A DNA stretch of 64,000 bases. Origin: Seriola aureovittata (taxonomy: Eukaryota; Chordata; Actinopteri; Carangiformes; Carangidae). Made by a program: the position numbers and the translations under genes. The stretch is taken from assembly GCF_021018895.1 (NCBI RefSeq), contig NC_079371.1:15680001-15744000 (forward strand), in the 5' to 3' direction. Numbering within the stretch: position 1 is the stretch's first letter; every line of letters begins with the position of its first letter. Below are positions 44,262 through 58,554 of the stretch, piece by piece. The notes under the pieces were generated by a model. It was not told the origin of the DNA. It did no database searches and saw nothing but the letters and a program-made list of their open reading frames with translations.

Positions 44262-44974
44262 GTATGTGTGTGTGTGTGAGAGTGTGAGAGAGTGTGTGAG
44301 TGAGAATGAGAGAGAGAGAGAAAGCAGGAGAGAGATAAAGAAGGCAAAGGGAAGTGAAGAGATAACAAAATACGGAGATGTGATGAAAGGGAGGGTGACT
44401 TCCACCTGCAATTAGCTTCACCTCATCACTCTCTGCAGTCTCCACAATAACCTGTTGAACTCTGACTACTGTGTCACCACAGTATCTACCAGAGGAGTTA
44501 AACAGAAAAGGAGAGATTTGAGGATGAGAGGAAAGGTGGGAGGTCATATCAGACAATGAGATAACTGCAACAAATCATGGGGGAGGAAGGCAGGTGAGAG
44601 GAGATAAGACAGGCCAAAGAAAGAAAACAGAAAAATGTTAAAGATACACAGTAGCAGACCCAAGTGGTGAAGTGATAGGAAACTGTAGAGCAGGGATAGG
44701 GGAGAGGAGAGGGAGGAAAAAGAGGGAAAGAGAGAATAGAGGGTTTCGTCCACATGCTTCTCAGCTGTGTAAACTGAAGGTCTCTGCTGCTTCTCGGATT
44801 CCCTCGAAGAAGGGGGATATTTATAGGAGGCTGGCAGTGGCAGTGAATGGACCCTTGCTCTGTCACACCCACTAATATTATTATTATTACTTTATATGCG
44901 CAAAAATGGAAAATGTCAGCAACCTGAGAGGCCTGCAGAGACAGTGCGTGCATGCACTGTGTCTCACACTCTGT

Positions 44975-45012
<38 letters not shown>

Positions 45013-45321
45013 CCTCATGTTCGTGAGAAAGTGTCTGTTGGTGAGACAGAGCATTTATATGAAATGGGCAAAAGAAAGAAGCGTGAAGACAGAATTAAAG
45101 AAAGAACAGAAAAACAGGGATAAGTTGGCATGTATCGAGGGGTGTAACCTGATCTTCTGAACTTATTAGAGCTGTCAAAGAGTGAGAGAAAAGAGAGAGA
45201 GAGTGAGAGAAAAATAGAAAGAAAGAGAGAGGTGGAGCAGGGCTAGACAGACACAGACATGAGCACATATTCCAGCTCCAGATTATAAGATTCCCGCAAG
45301 TTGCAGACGTGTTGAAACAGA

Positions 45322-45366
<45 letters not shown>

Positions 45367-46359
45367 CACACACACAGGCGCACGAACTCACACACACAGG
45401 TCCACGTCCACCTGGTAACAGATGCAAACTCAGGCACACATGCAGAAACACAAACAGTCTGATAGACATAACAGACGTGCACGCGCATGCACACATGCTG
45501 GGAAGCGAGGAAATTCCAGAGGGAACAGGTGGGAGTGGCGATAGCAATCTATCAGGATGACTTTGATCTTCCCCATGCCTCTGTCACCACAGTTTAAATA
45601 CACTGGATGGATCAGGCCGGCCGCCAATTAATCATAATGTGCATGCACACGCCAAGATGTAATGACAGCACCACACCAAGACACTTGCAAAGTCAAATTG
45701 TAGTTTTTGATATTAAGCTGAAATGCCTCCTAAGTTACACAATGCTGACTGTTTGCCTACCTACGATTCCTTGTGCTCTGTCCAAAGTAGCAGAGATAGT
45801 GTAACAGTGGCATCTCTCTCTTTTTTATTGCTGTGTTCGGTGAGAGAAAATGATCTGAAGGGGGCAGTGTTGAGAGAAGCTCCAGGGAGTTGAGCTGACT
45901 TATACCTGAAACATTACACAAATAACATCATGGGAATGTTTTGTCTGGATAAGTGAAATAAAACAACAGTCATCATCATCACGGTCAATACAGTCACATT
46001 TAATCATTTAGTGTTTATAATTTCTCATGATTGTCAACAAGATGATCTTTGATAAGATTGGAGGGAGGGAAGAAAAACACGAGGAAGGAAAAAGGGAAGA
46101 GAAAAGGGAGACAGAGAGGAGACAGAGACATGGCTCTGGCACAAATACAGTGTCTAATGAGGACAGAAGTCAAAGTTCAAGTGTGTGTGTGTGTGTGTTT
46201 TGTGTATGTGTGTGTATGTGCACGTGTGTATGTGTGTATGTGTTCTCGGTGACCTGAAGCTTAGGGCATATTAAACAAAATCATTCATCTCATCACAAGG
46301 AAGAAAATACCAGAATGTCCGTATTATCAGCCAAGAGTCTCTCTCTCACTCTCTCTCTC

Positions 46360-46390
<31 letters not shown>

Positions 46391-46400
46391 TGGCAAGTGC
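44262..46400. repeat. Microsatellite-rich region
   Basis: Simple repeats: GT/GA mix at 44262-44320, (GT)n at 44977-45010, (CA)n at 45324-45376, GT-rich at 46181-46243, (CT)n at 46337-46364 and (GT)n at 46366-46390, separated by purine-rich DNA. The many small open frames here are repeats read as Cys-Val or Thr-His and are not genes. Confidence 0.85.
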
Positions 46401-49400
46401 CAAGGCTGAGATGAGAGTGGAGAGCCCCTGCCTTAGGGGCCACAAAGACAGTTGATTGACAAGCCACATGAACATGAATGTGCCTGTGTAACCCTCTCTC
46501 TACCAAATCCTCATAATCGCACCACTTCTACTCTTTTGTCCCTCCTCTCCACCCATCCCTACTCCACTTCCCCTCTTTCCAGCCCTCTTCATCCTCTACA
46601 TCATTCTCCCAACCATCCCTCCTTCCTCCTCTTCTCCATTGCCTCCAGGTCTTTTTTTTTTTTACTGGGAGGCGGGCTTATATTAATGACCCTCTTGGTA
46701 ATTAGCTACTTTAAAGCATAAAAAGTCATGAATGGAGGCCTGCCCATGAACAGGTTTGCACATAAACACATTGGTCAGCTCACAGAGTGTGCTGCATGGG
46801 CAGAACACGAGCAGCAATCGTGAAAACATGCAAGGAGGAAAAAAACTCAATCGTGACGGAAACCGTTTGCAGAAATTATTCATTTCCCTCCTTTTTTATG
46901 TTTTCCTTGTGCTGACTGTACTCCCCTCCTTCTCTCCAGTCTCCCTCTTTCACTCTCACTCTTTCCCTTTTGCACATTCCACTCTGTTTTGCATATCTCT
47001 GACCCCCCCGCCGCCGCCGCCGCCTCCACCCCCAAAACTATACCTCACCACTTTTAAAACAACTCTCCTTCCCTGCCGCATTCTCTCTTTGTCTCTCTCT
47101 CTCTCCACCTCATTCCCGCCCTCCCCTCACTACCTGACAATGTGGCTCGATGCCCAATGAGTCACACCTCTGCTAAAATCATCAAAGATGGAGGGAGGGA
47201 GGGTGGGAGGGAGGAGGAGGGAGCAAAAGAAAGAAATCGTCAGGGAGAGAGAAAAAGCAGGAGAGTATGACAGAGAGAAAAATATAGAAAATAAAAATGG
47301 GAGGAGAGAAAGTGAGAGAGGCAGAAAGAGGGAGCCTCCGGGGAGAGAAAAGAGCATAGAGTGCATTTAACTTTTTGACTCCAGTAGTCAGTGTGTGCTT
47401 GTCAGTAACAGTTAGCCAGCAGACAACAACACTTTCCACACACTGCTTAGGCGCACACATGCATGTACAAATACACACGCACACACAGCCATACACAAAC
47501 ATAGTCACACAATGACATCTTGCATAAGCCCACCTGCATGCTCTGCAGGCACACACAGACACACACACACACACATACAGCAATCAGACATGCAAACAAA
47601 CCAGAGTAGAAAGTGTGGCTGCAGCCCTGCCTCTCTACATCAGCCTCCCCCACCCTCTCTAGCCGTTGCCCTTGGATACCACACAAACACTCCCTGTTGG
47701 GCAACACTGGGAGTCAGGAGAGGACGTACATGGGTCACACACCTCCCCAAGTGCCACGAGTTTGAAAGCTGTTGTATGTGTGAATGTGTGCGAGTGTGTT
47801 TGCGTATTTTGTGCATATGCTTCAGTGAGTTGTACTCTTTTTTGCATAACCAGTTTTTCCTTCTAGAAATATGCCTGTGCACAACAAACAAGTGAAAGCA
47901 CTGCTCATTTCCAAGATGCTGCTTGAAATATGCATGTGTGATGAATATCACGTAGGAGTGTGTGTGAATTGTCCAAGAAACCAGGCATCAAGGACGGGAA
48001 AGGGATAGACAAACTCACCAGATGCAAAAAACTGCTGTGTACGGCCATATCCACGGCACAAAAATTCAAAACAGAAGGGTTAAAGGTAGGAAGGACAAGT
48101 ATTGTTTACTACAGTAAGTCTGCCTCGTCCTCCGATGTTGCTTATGACGACCCTTATCCCTGAAGTGTGACCTTGGCTTGCTCGTCACAGTGGGGGCGCA
48201 GGCTTTAACAAGGCTTGTGTTTTATGAACCCTGAGGGATCCCAGCAAGCTGTGTGGATGTTGCTGTGTGCCACGTGCCTGTCATCATTCAGCAGTGTTGT
48301 TTCTGAACATTTCTGTGCCTCAGTCAAACAAGCTTATGCTTCTGACAAACAGGCTTACTCTTTTTTTTGACATTGAATCGCTAGGCCTGTTGAAAAGTAA
48401 ATCAATCAGTCCATCAATCAATTGGTTTTTTCTGTGTTGAAGATCCTCTGGATGGCTTATCACCACATGTCCAGATGGGAGGGAACCAAGTCCTGTTTCC
48501 TTTATCTTGGATTTTGCACCAAGAGATTCATTTTGATTTTAAGAAAACTGAAAGACTGCAGCTGAACAACCTCTACAAATGGCACATCTATTTTGCTTTG
48601 ATGGGGTCAATCCTAACCGAAGCCCCAGGCTTAGGAAGCGGAACAGGCCTTTACCCATAGCTGTAATGTTTTTAAAGCCATACCAGCCAGCCACAAAGCT
48701 CCTTTTGCCCTTTGTACAGAACACACCAGACAAAACCTTGGAAGCCATCCACCGCAAAGCACATTCCCAAAGTATTTCTTTTTTCTTCTTTTTACAAGTG
48801 TGGGATGGGGTCGAACAACAATTACGGTAAAATGTGACTAATATGTCACAGACATACTGGTGTGTTTTTTTCTGACCCACTCTTTCTTTTTTTCCCCTTT
48901 TCCATCCATCCTCTTCTCTCTTCTTGAAAATTCTTCCCTTTCACTTCAAACCCCTGTAATTACAAACAAAAGCGCTGACTCTTCTCCAGCTGAAACAATG
49001 ATAATGATGGAGAGTAGTAAGTGTGCATGTGTGTGTGTGTGTGTGTCTTCATCAAAGCAGCGTTGACGTTGATGGGTGTAGAGAAATGTGTGGAGGACAG
49101 CGAGGATTAACACAATCTGGGCATGAAGCCCCACAACTGAGAGAATGGTGTGTCTGTGTGTGTGTATGTGTGTACATATGTTGACTCTGTCTTGATAGCA
49201 ACGATCCAACACACAGCTGCTCTCTAAGCTTGGCATTTAAATGAGGCAAACAGACACTTGGAGCAAATGGAATACAGATAGAGGCGGTGACAACACGGAC
49301 AGATAGAAGAGATTTGAGCAGCAGCAGACTCGAGAGCAGGTTGCACTTATACTTGGGCTGAAAAGGCTGTAAATAACAGTGACATGCATATAGAGTCCGT

Positions 49401-49500
49401 GATGTGACGTAATTGTGGCTATCATACCTCATCTTTAGAGATCATTTGACACAACTTGTTTTTTTTTTTTACTCTGAACCTTACACTCTCGTACCAGAAC
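46401..49500. other. Non-coding, low-complexity-rich region
   Basis: CT-rich and GA-rich tracts (46540-46660, 46910-47130, 47190-47350), a (CCG)n patch near 47010-47025 and CA/TG microsatellites near 47550-47577 and 49028-49046. 47960-48840 is more complex but has no supportable exon or family match. Confidence 0.6.
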
Positions 49501-51115
49501 CCCAAGGTGCAGCTGAACATTAGGTACAGCACACAGAGTGTATGTTGCTGTAGTATCTAGGCCACATGTATGCATGGTTGCGAGGTAGAGAGAGTGTACT
49601 GCCTGGTTGTGTTTGGAGCGGGCCCAGGCCAGAGGAGCTCAAAGCACTGAATGTCATCATCAGAGCTGTCGGAGAGCCAAGCAGTAATCACACCCAGATC
49701 ACCTACACGCTCACGCCAACTTACAACACCAGTCACCCCAGAGTGGTGTGTGTGTGTTTATATATGTGTGTGTGTGTCTAAAAAAAAAAAAAAAAGGGGG
49801 AGACTGATTGAGAGGGAGAAAGAAAACGAAAGACAAGAAGTATATGTGCATGCAGCAAGTATGCATCCTGTGTTACGGTAAAAAGTGTGTGTGCACAGAC
49901 AAGCATGTGGTCATAGTGTGAGCAGTGAGTTGAGTGAAGGCTATGAATGTGTGCACTGGAGAAGAGGGTGTATTTTTTCTCTCCTCTTTCTTCCTCCCTC
50001 TCTCCATGTCAGTCTTATATCCCACCCCTCTATTTTCCATTTTTACATGCAGCTCCAGATGTGAAGGCAGTGAAATATTAAATTACAGAAATGGGCTTGT
50101 TTCTGCACTTTGGCTATATCAAAAACAACTCAGCCTCTGCTCTCTCCTGACCTGACACACGCACACACACTTTCTCACTTTGACAATCACATTTCAAACT
50201 GCGTATGATCATTCACTACAGGTGAAAGGAGCAAAGTACTGTAATGCTTGTTACTTATTGAGTGTACCTGTACTTTTCCCTATTTTTTTCAGTGAGTGGT
50301 TTGATTATTTGTTCAGACATTTTTCAATTCCAAAACAATGTAAATTTCAGAATACACACTCTCCATACATACTGCATCAGAGTCAAACAGCCAGCAAATG
50401 AATCTTGGAGCTCTTGCAAAAGTGCCTTGAGGTGCATTCCAAGAAAACTACACTGATCGACAGACTGTTTCACAGTTGCTAATATAAACATTGTTAATGA
50501 GTCCATATTTATTTCATTTTGTAGTTTTTGCTAACGTCAGTAGCTAATAGGAAATAAAATTGGATCTGAGGTGTTCCATAGCAAGGCAGTTAAAGGGTAT
50601 ATATTTAAAAAAGTTTTGTGATAGTTATTGTTCCATTAAGTGGATATTAAGTCCTAAAGAGAACCATATTTAGAGGATATGTATGTTTGATTGATGCTTG
50701 ATTGATTTGTATGATTATCTCTGATTATCATGCTCATTTATGGTGATTGCCTTTCACTCCACCTACTTTAGCTTCACTTTCATCCACACTTTGCCTGTTA
50801 TTGGAGAAAAAAATGGTACTGAAGGTCAATCCAAAACCAGGCTTCCAAGTTTACCTTAAGAAACATAAGAATGTTCATGTTTTTCAAGACAGTATTTTTT
50901 TTTTTTTTTTTTTTAAATAAGATCAGAATTTAGTCATTTTTTAGCACTGCAGAGTATATTTCAATAAAATTGTTGTTTCCCTTTAACACAAGTGAAATTG
51001 TATGTATGTAAATATTTGCTGAATCCACATGTAATGATTAGATTATGTATAAGATGGATGTTGTTTTTACACAGAATAATATGGGGTTTATACTGCACAA
51101 TGAAAATCAATAATT
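49501..51115. other. Non-coding region
   Basis: TG repeats near 49745-49776 followed by a 16-A run, and a poly-T tract at 50889-50914. The rest is AT-rich. No gene seen. Confidence 0.6.
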
Positions 51116-51560
51116 CACTGGCCACTTTATTAGGCACCTGCAATTCAGTAAAACAGCTCTGACATAAATTCTTCCTTTACCAAGTTTACAATGTTGACTT
51201 TTTGTTGACATTGTGAGAAATGTTTTAATTCAACTATGTTTCCTAGTTAGCAGTGGAGAATTTGAAATCTAATGTAGTCCACATTATATTGAGAGGCGTT
51301 TCTAATTTTTCTGCCCTTCACATTTACATACATGAGGAGGGGCAAAATGTTAGAAACACTTCTGAATAAAATGCAGTCCAGTACAACACATCATTAACAA
51401 TGACCTCAGTGCTAAATCATATAATTGAATTAACAACTCTATGACAGTTTGAACGAAAACTGAACATTATGGGCATCATAAAAGAAGATTTTATGCTATT
51501 AAAGTTTTATTGGATTGCATTAGATTCTACAGATGTGCCTAATGAAGGGGCCACTGAGTG
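51116..51560. mobile_element. MITE-like element with terminal inverted repeats
   Basis: The left end CACTGGCCACTTTATTAGGCAC and the right end GTGCCTAATGAAGGGGCCACTGAGTG are inverted copies with small differences. The internal pair GCGTTTCTAATTTTTCTGCC and GGCAAAATGTTAGAAACACTTC is also inverted. I recognise the CCACTTTATTAGG terminus from a non-autonomous DNA element widespread in fish and other vertebrates. Length is about 445 bp, with no coding capacity. Confidence 0.7.
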
Positions 51561-52800
51561 TAAGCTTGTTTATTAGAGAAATCATGTTACTTTTGCTTAC
51601 TTCTACTATTATAACAGCCATTCTACTCAAGATGATTTTAACGAAATATCTGAGACCATTTCCCATTTGATGGAATGGGAAATGGTCTAAGACTTTTTGA
51701 ACCCACTGTGTATATATTGTTATTATTATCCTATTTTTTGGAAAAAACTTGCATGCATAAAGACATAAAGACACTCACAGTTTCAGCTCTTGTGCAGTTT
51801 GGTTGTAGAAAAAGGATGAAAAGCAGTAATTTCAATATTATCAATATTACTAAAGCAAGAATGTACAATTATTGTATAATACAATAATTGTCTTCCGTAA
51901 GATGAATATCACTGATGATAGTAGCACAAACAATGAAAATAATAATAAATAATACAAGCAGCTATTCTCAGAGAATTCAATAATTTCATGGAATAAAATC
52001 TTCTAAATTTCACAGTGACATCACAGAATGCACTGTGATCACAAGTTCCTTTGGGTGTTGTGATAAATACAAGGACCAGTTTATATAAGGAATATGCAAA
52101 TATGCTGAAGTCGGTACTCCGCAATATAACCACATAAATTGTGTTTTTTTGCTGTGGATTATTGCTGCACCTAAACCTCAACCTAACCTAAACCTAAATT
52201 GACGAGTGTTGCTCTGCTCGACAGGTACCAGACATTCCTAATGGCTACTGGTGGCTAGGTGACAGATGCAAAGTCAAAGAAAAAGGAGATAAAGCTGCAA
52301 ACAGAACCGTCCAAACCTACAGTTAAATTTGTAAAATTTAATCATTTCTGTTGTGGTTCTCATTTGAGAAAGCAAATCATACCAGATCTTCAAGTGAAGC
52401 AAGACAGGTTCAAAATATACAAAACAGAACGAATAAACAAACCTACAAAACAGAGTTAAGATTGATTATTTAACAAGCATGTCTTAAAATTTTAAAACCA
52501 GTCATTTGCTTCATCTCACATTACCTGATTATTCAACAGACAACACACTGGCATCACAGGCAGCGATATGACATCAGAGGCTAATATAGAATTACTAGCT
52601 TGCATTATAACATTACAGCATGCACCCCCCCCCCCCAAAAAAAAAAAAAAAATCTACACTCTCCCTTCTGCGCATATTGTTCTGAAAATGTAGCCCCCTG
52701 CTCACCTCGTCCATAAACCCTGAGCTATCCCGGGGGTTACACATGACTTACTGATTGAGTGTGGACAACCTGATAGCAGTTTAGGATCACAGTAGAGTTA
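51561..52800. other. Non-coding AT-rich region with a hairpin
   Basis: A perfect 14-bp inverted repeat at 51653-51666 and 5175-type position 51675-51688 (AGACCATTTCCCAT and its complement, 8-base loop). The region also holds a C run then A run at 52626-52652. No gene. Confidence 0.6.
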
Positions 52801-54300
52801 ACACACTGCCAAATGCCATGCAATGAGCACCTCAACAGAGGACAGATGAGAGTAACATGTGAGCATATGCTGGGCGTGTGTTTGTCTGCGCATAGTATAT
52901 GAGAGGGGTGAGTGTGAAATGTGTGTATCTTTGTGTGTGTGTGTGTGAGGGCTACCCTGCTCAGGGTATTGACTGAATTGTTTCCACATGTGTCTTAACG
53001 CAGAGTTCTGGGCGGGTTTGGAGGACAAGGGAGGGAGGGGGGCTGCTATAGTTGGTGAGGGGGGGTCAGGTTTCATAGCACCATGCAGCACATCTGGGCT
53101 GCGAGAGCAGAATTAGAGTTCCCACGACTGAAAACACATAGTCTACACACACTCACACATGCATCTGCGCACACCTTGATAAACCATGAATGATACACAA
53201 ACATCTGTGATGTGAAAGCAGCGGGCATGTGCACATCCAGCACCACACACACCACTTCAACACAGAACACACATGCACATATGCTAAGTTACCACACACA
53301 TTGTACAACCAACTACACAGTTCCTCATTTTTTGTTATGCAAGTGCTGCTTATTGTATCACGCTCTGTTGCTTTTTAACCCCGGTCTCTCCTATCCTTAC
53401 CACACACACACACAAACACACACACACGCACACTCTCTCATGCATGCCTGCACACACACACACGCACGCACACACACACACACACACACACAAATACACA
53501 CAACACACACTCTTAACACCACTTCTTCCCTGGCACAGCTGTCCCAAATGCTGCGGGCACACGGGCGTTTCACTGGCACGACACATGGAAGGAAAATCTG
53601 AATGTGTTCTCACTAATCATTCCCCTATTCCACTCAGAGAGAGGGAGAGAGAGGGAGAGTGAGAGAGATGAGGATGGACAAGCACAGGGACTGGACGACC
53701 TGTATAGCAGGTGTTGAAAGGTGAGGAAACAGGAGACAATGTGAGTGTCAAAGCGAAAAACCCGACAAGAAAGAGAGAGTGACAGAGTGGGATAAAAGCA
53801 GGTTAGAGGTGAATGGGGAGAGCGGGTGAGAGAGAGAGAGACAGAGTGAGATGGGATAAATGGGGGCATGCCAGTTCCATAAATGTTTAATTGCCAGCAG
53901 GTTTATTCATGTTAAGAGAGAGAGAGAAGGAGCAGAAGAAAGAGAGCGCTTAAACAGTACAAAATCTGTCTAGAGCCCCCAAATCTAATTTACACAACAA
54001 ACAGAGAGAGGAGAGAAGAGAGGGCAAAAACGGAGGGGAAGAGAAGAGGGGGGGGGGGGAGAGGGAGAAAAATGCTAATTGGCTACAGTTGGGCATGTCT
54101 GGCCTGAGATGAAAGAGGAAGAGGACAGAGAATGAGGGAGCAGGAGGGAGGGATGAGAGAGCAAAGAGAGGAGTGAAGGAGTCAAGGAAGAGCGTGGACT
54201 ACACAGACTGATGGATGGATGAATGAATGGTTGGATGGATGAATGGATGGATGGATGGGAATGCACATGGGTGAAAGAGGTTCATCCGTAGTTTATATCA
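52801..54300. repeat. CA/GA simple-repeat region
   Basis: Interrupted (CA)n at 53400-53510, (GA)-rich purine tracts at 53635-54070 and a GGAT/GAAT tetranucleotide array at 54209-54260. No gene. Confidence 0.8.
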
Positions 54301-55920
54301 CATAACGTACCCCAGCCATAACTGCTGTTTTCTTTCCTTTTTTTCTCCCACAACTGTTACTCAAGCCTGTGTTTTTCTGTCCCAATAACAATAGAATGAA
54401 TGAAAGACTAAGAGATGGTAACACCTTGTCATTCACATGAATAACTGTAGAGAAACGTCATGAGTGTTGAGACTTGTTGCTATAGCTGATGGCCACTTCA
54501 ATAGTCAGGAAAAATGTGAATAAATGATAAAACATGCCACTATCTCTCTATTTGATTATTTCACTGCTGTAATTGGTACTGTAAATTAAAGACTCCTTTA
54601 AATTAACCTAATTCAAATGTCAGTCATGTGATGGGGGCAACACATAATTGACATTTGGTCAGCGGCTACTGGTATTTAGGCTAACCATCAAAATGTATGA
54701 GAGGACAATGCGTGCTGCATGGTGTTTTATTTCACTATTCCAGCCTTATTTACACTGCAGCAGCATTTCTCCATCTGTAGGATGCATGGACTTTGAATGG
54801 AATCCACAAATGAGTCAGAATGGACTTTCCCAGCTGTGCAGAGGTTTGGCGTTGTCTGCTGTACTGGTGCAGGGATACTGGAAGTGTTTTGGCTTGGAGA
54901 GTCCTTCCTGAATTGAAACAACTCGTAACCTCAAGTGCTGCACAGAAGGCTTAAAATTCTATTGGTCTCTAGCGTAAAGTGTACCTCGCACTCCCTCTGT
55001 TTATGGCAGGACCCTCTCCCCCTCACCTCACCCCACCCCATTTTGTCTCTCACTCTCTATGTCTCTCCCATTTTGTCTCTCCTCATCTCCTGTTCCATCA
55101 CATTTTACACCTCCTCCCTGCCTCCTCTGTGTTTCCACTTAAGCTTATTCATGTATTAGCCCAAATCCCCCTGCAAGCCACATGTGGAGAGCAGAGCCTA
55201 AATGTCACAACGAAAACATGATACCAACTTAATAGGTCAGCAGTGTCTGGAGAAAGGTCAGAGTGTTTCTTGGGCTGGCCAGCCTTTGGCTCTGGCTCAA
55301 TGAGGATGTGTTTGTCGTGGCTGAACCAAAGGTAGGGACATTCTTAAAAAGTCTCCTCCTGTCTTTCTCCTCTGTAATGCAGACCTGCTATGTCTCCAGG
55401 CTGATACAGCATCTGTGCTTTGTTAAACATATTACTGTTACGCAAGAATCTGGGGCAAAGAACAACAACACTTGCTAAATATTTTGTTTATTGAAGTTAA
55501 AAATGCATTCAATTGCGGTCATGAATCCTGCTTGAGAAGCCGTCATTCTGATTAATCATGAAAACAAAGCAGTGTTTAAAAGGAAAATAAACCCAAGGCA
55601 GGCCACTGGTGGAGAAATCGCCTTTGGTGTGTACCTGACTAGGTTTGGACCAGGGCCAGAGCCAGGCCAGGAAAGCAGGTCAGGGGGTACTGTTCTGCGG
55701 GAGATCTGTTTGGAGTCTGCTCTGTGTGTGTTTTTGTGTTTAGCGCGGTTTAGTCAGTCTCCGATTTACAAACATTTAAGGCCCCACTCCTGTGCTGTTT
55801 CATTTTTCATTTAGTCGCAGCCCAAGGCCATGTCCCAGATTGGAGACTGCTACATAGCACACCGCTGCACTCTGCACCACACCAAGCCGCTCCCCTCCTC
55901 ATCGTCTGGTCTGGTCTGAG
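54301..55920. other. Non-coding region
   Basis: Complex sequence without simple repeats except a CT-rich stretch at 55010-55130. No supportable exon, and the open frames are short and lack family motifs. Confidence 0.5.
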
Positions 55921-56860
55921 GAGATGAGGACCTGCCGGTGACCCCATAGCCTGCAACACACACACACACACACTCACATTCTTGTGCCCATCTATATGCA
56001 CGCTCATACACACAAACCTAAGCAGAAAGCAGACATATTTCTGCTCACGCACACAAACACACACACAAGTGAGTCAAGAAAACACAGACAGATAGGGAGA
56101 CGGAACACACACACGCAGACAACATGTGGAACAGGCCGTCTAATTCCACTAATATGAAGAAATCTGCAGAGACAGACAGGTATGACACAGCAGCCACTAC
56201 AAACACAAAGAGAGACATTACACACACTAGTCCACAGTTGGTGTTTGTAAGGTTTAACTTTAACACATAAGTATGCACCCATGCACACACACACACACAC
56301 ACACACTCACTCACTCACTCACACACCGAAACACCTGATAACTACTCACATGTGAGCTGTACAGTTCCTAAATTACACACACACTTCACACCAACATGTA
56401 TTAAAAATGCACAGATGCACGAGCACCACACTTGAACCTACTCACACCAAAACAGAAATCCGAACACAAAGAAAATGTACACACACAAGTACAGTAGATA
56501 GAAGTGTGTGCGCACAAACACACACCTGCGGTTTCAGGCCAGCACACAGAGAACTCTTTAGTCTTCGAGCTGTCTGTCCCACTTAAAGTGAGCACTGCCT
56601 GTGAAGAGGACCTGACAGACAGAGAAAACACACACATACACACATGCACACACACTGCGATGAGTACACTGTTGGAGCAGAAGACCTGACTAAGCTGAAT
56701 TTCCCCCTGCTCCCCTTTCCTATTTTCCATCTGCCTCAGCGTAGGAGAACCTGCGTGGGGAAAAATAATGCCCACCATACACACACCACACTTCACTTTC
56801 TCTACTCTTGCTGTGACACTCCTTTAAACACACACACATACACACACACACACACACAGC
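55921..56860. repeat. CA-rich microsatellite region
   Basis: Interrupted CA repeats at 55950-56110, a CA run then CACT run at 56284-56325 and CA near 56827-56858. Apparent frames are repeat-derived. Confidence 0.8.
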
Positions 56861-57856
56861 TAATCCGCTCTGTCAATCTCTACAGTTAACCTCTGCTTTC
56901 TATTCACTGATTTCTTTTCCCCGCAGCCTCTCAGTATTCTGTCTCCACTCGTTCTCCCATTTTCCTTAACTTCAGGCTTATCTCTTTTTGGTACCCTATC
57001 TACTCCATCTCTCTTCTCCCCCTCCCTCCATCCTTTTGTCGTTTCTGTGGTGCTGTGTGGTTGACCAACAGCCAGGGAGAGACAAGTGCAGGAGTGCCGG
57101 CCAAACTTGCTTGCCTCTCCGCCCAAATTACATGGGACAGTCCCAATTACCCTGTGGCCAACCAAAGCATTTCCTGGGTTAGTGCTAGTGACGCGTGCCC
57201 CCCCTTTGCTGTGGTTACAGGGGGTGTCATTAGACGCTTGTTTTACTGCAACCCCAAGAACGTGCCCGCCGGCCGCATCCACGCCATGGGAAGCACGGCT
57301 GCAACGTTCCAATAAGTTCTCCGGGCCTGATGGATGACAAATGGGAGAAGGTTCGGGGTAACTCTGGAGCTTGTAGTAAATTCCTGCTGGCCAAGAGGGA
57401 GATGCAAAGGGAACGTTGCAGGGAAAATAAGAAATTGTAGACGAGCTGTTGTGACTGCTGGGCTATAATGTTTTTTGGGGTTCAAAACACTGGGATTAAA
57501 TAAGGAAAGTTCTTTTTTTCTTTTTTTTGCACAAGTTATCCTCAACATAATGTAAGGTGTAAAAAACAGATGTGGAGGGAATAAATCATATATCCCGAGA
57601 AGTCTGGTTTCGACAGCAGCGCTGGAGGTTGAAAATAGGGCAAAACAGGTTGCAATAAAACACACAGCCAGAACAAAACTGTAAGAGATACAAATGAAGA
57701 AGTGAGAAAGGAACTGAGAAGAAAGCAGAGGAATGTTGAAGACAATTTCGACAAAAGTAAAAGTTATGTTTTAGGCTTTATGCCATCATCTTTATTGATA
57801 CATAATGTGTCTATGGATACAAATGTGTATGTACACATCCATGAGTGAGGGTGAAC
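56861..57856. other. Non-coding region with a GC-balanced conserved-looking block
   Basis: 57055-57370 is non-repetitive and balanced, and open in more than one frame on both strands (up to 150 codons on the minus strand). It shows no signal peptide, domain or splice-bounded exon that I recognise. A conserved non-coding element is as likely as an exon. Confidence 0.35.
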
Positions 57857-58554
57857 CAGTAGTGGAAAATAACTATTTACTCAAGTACTGAACTTAAGTA
57901 AAATGTTGGCATGCTTTTCTTGAGTATTTCTATTCTACTTCCACTCCACTGTGGTGCCGTGTGACACTGCCTCATACTTGCACATACACACACAAGTACA
58001 CACTGTTGCGATAGCACTGACCATAACACACATTGACATGCACATACTTTCACACCTAACACAAACCTTTCTCTTGCTATTATTCTTTTTTGAAGAAAAA
58101 TAGGCTGAAAAATGACTATTTATTTACTTCCACTGCTCCTCAGAAGAAAATATTGCACTTTTTCTCGGCTACATTTATTTAATAGCTCCTTTTACTTTTT
58201 ACTTTGCATATTAGGTTTTTACATTGAAAATATACTGTTATCTCTTAACATAGGGAGTATTGTTATAGATTTAACAGCACAAACATTTATAAAATAATAT
58301 CAAATTAGCTCCCTCTCAACAAGCATTAAAATAAATGCTAATTACATGTTAATGCATTTGAAATAATCATCCAATAATGGCATATATTTCACAATACACT
58401 CAGAAAGGGCCCGTTCATAATCAGGGCTTTTACTTTTGATATATGAAGCTAATTTTGATGATAATAGTGCTTTCGTCTGTGTAAAACTTTGAATGCACAA
58501 CTTTTATTTTTACAGTTTGATGTTACTGAAATTAAAGTACTTCATCCACCACTG
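57857..58554. mobile_element. Interspersed repeat with CAGTAGTGG...CCACCACTG ends
   Basis: It starts CAGTAGTGGAAAATAACTATTTACTCAAGTACT and ends AAAGTACTTCATCCACCACTG, so the termini are inverted. It is the family of the 29035-29275 repeat. About 58040-58129 is a block duplicated at 59311-59409, which looks like foreign sequence inside this copy. Confidence 0.6.

Noticed and set aside
44896..46257. Many open frames rich in Cys-Val or Thr-His
   Set aside because: They are translations of GT/CA microsatellites.
56860..57312. 150-codon minus-strand frame
   Set aside because: No recognised domain, no signal peptide and overlapping frames on the other strand; kept only as a possible conserved block.
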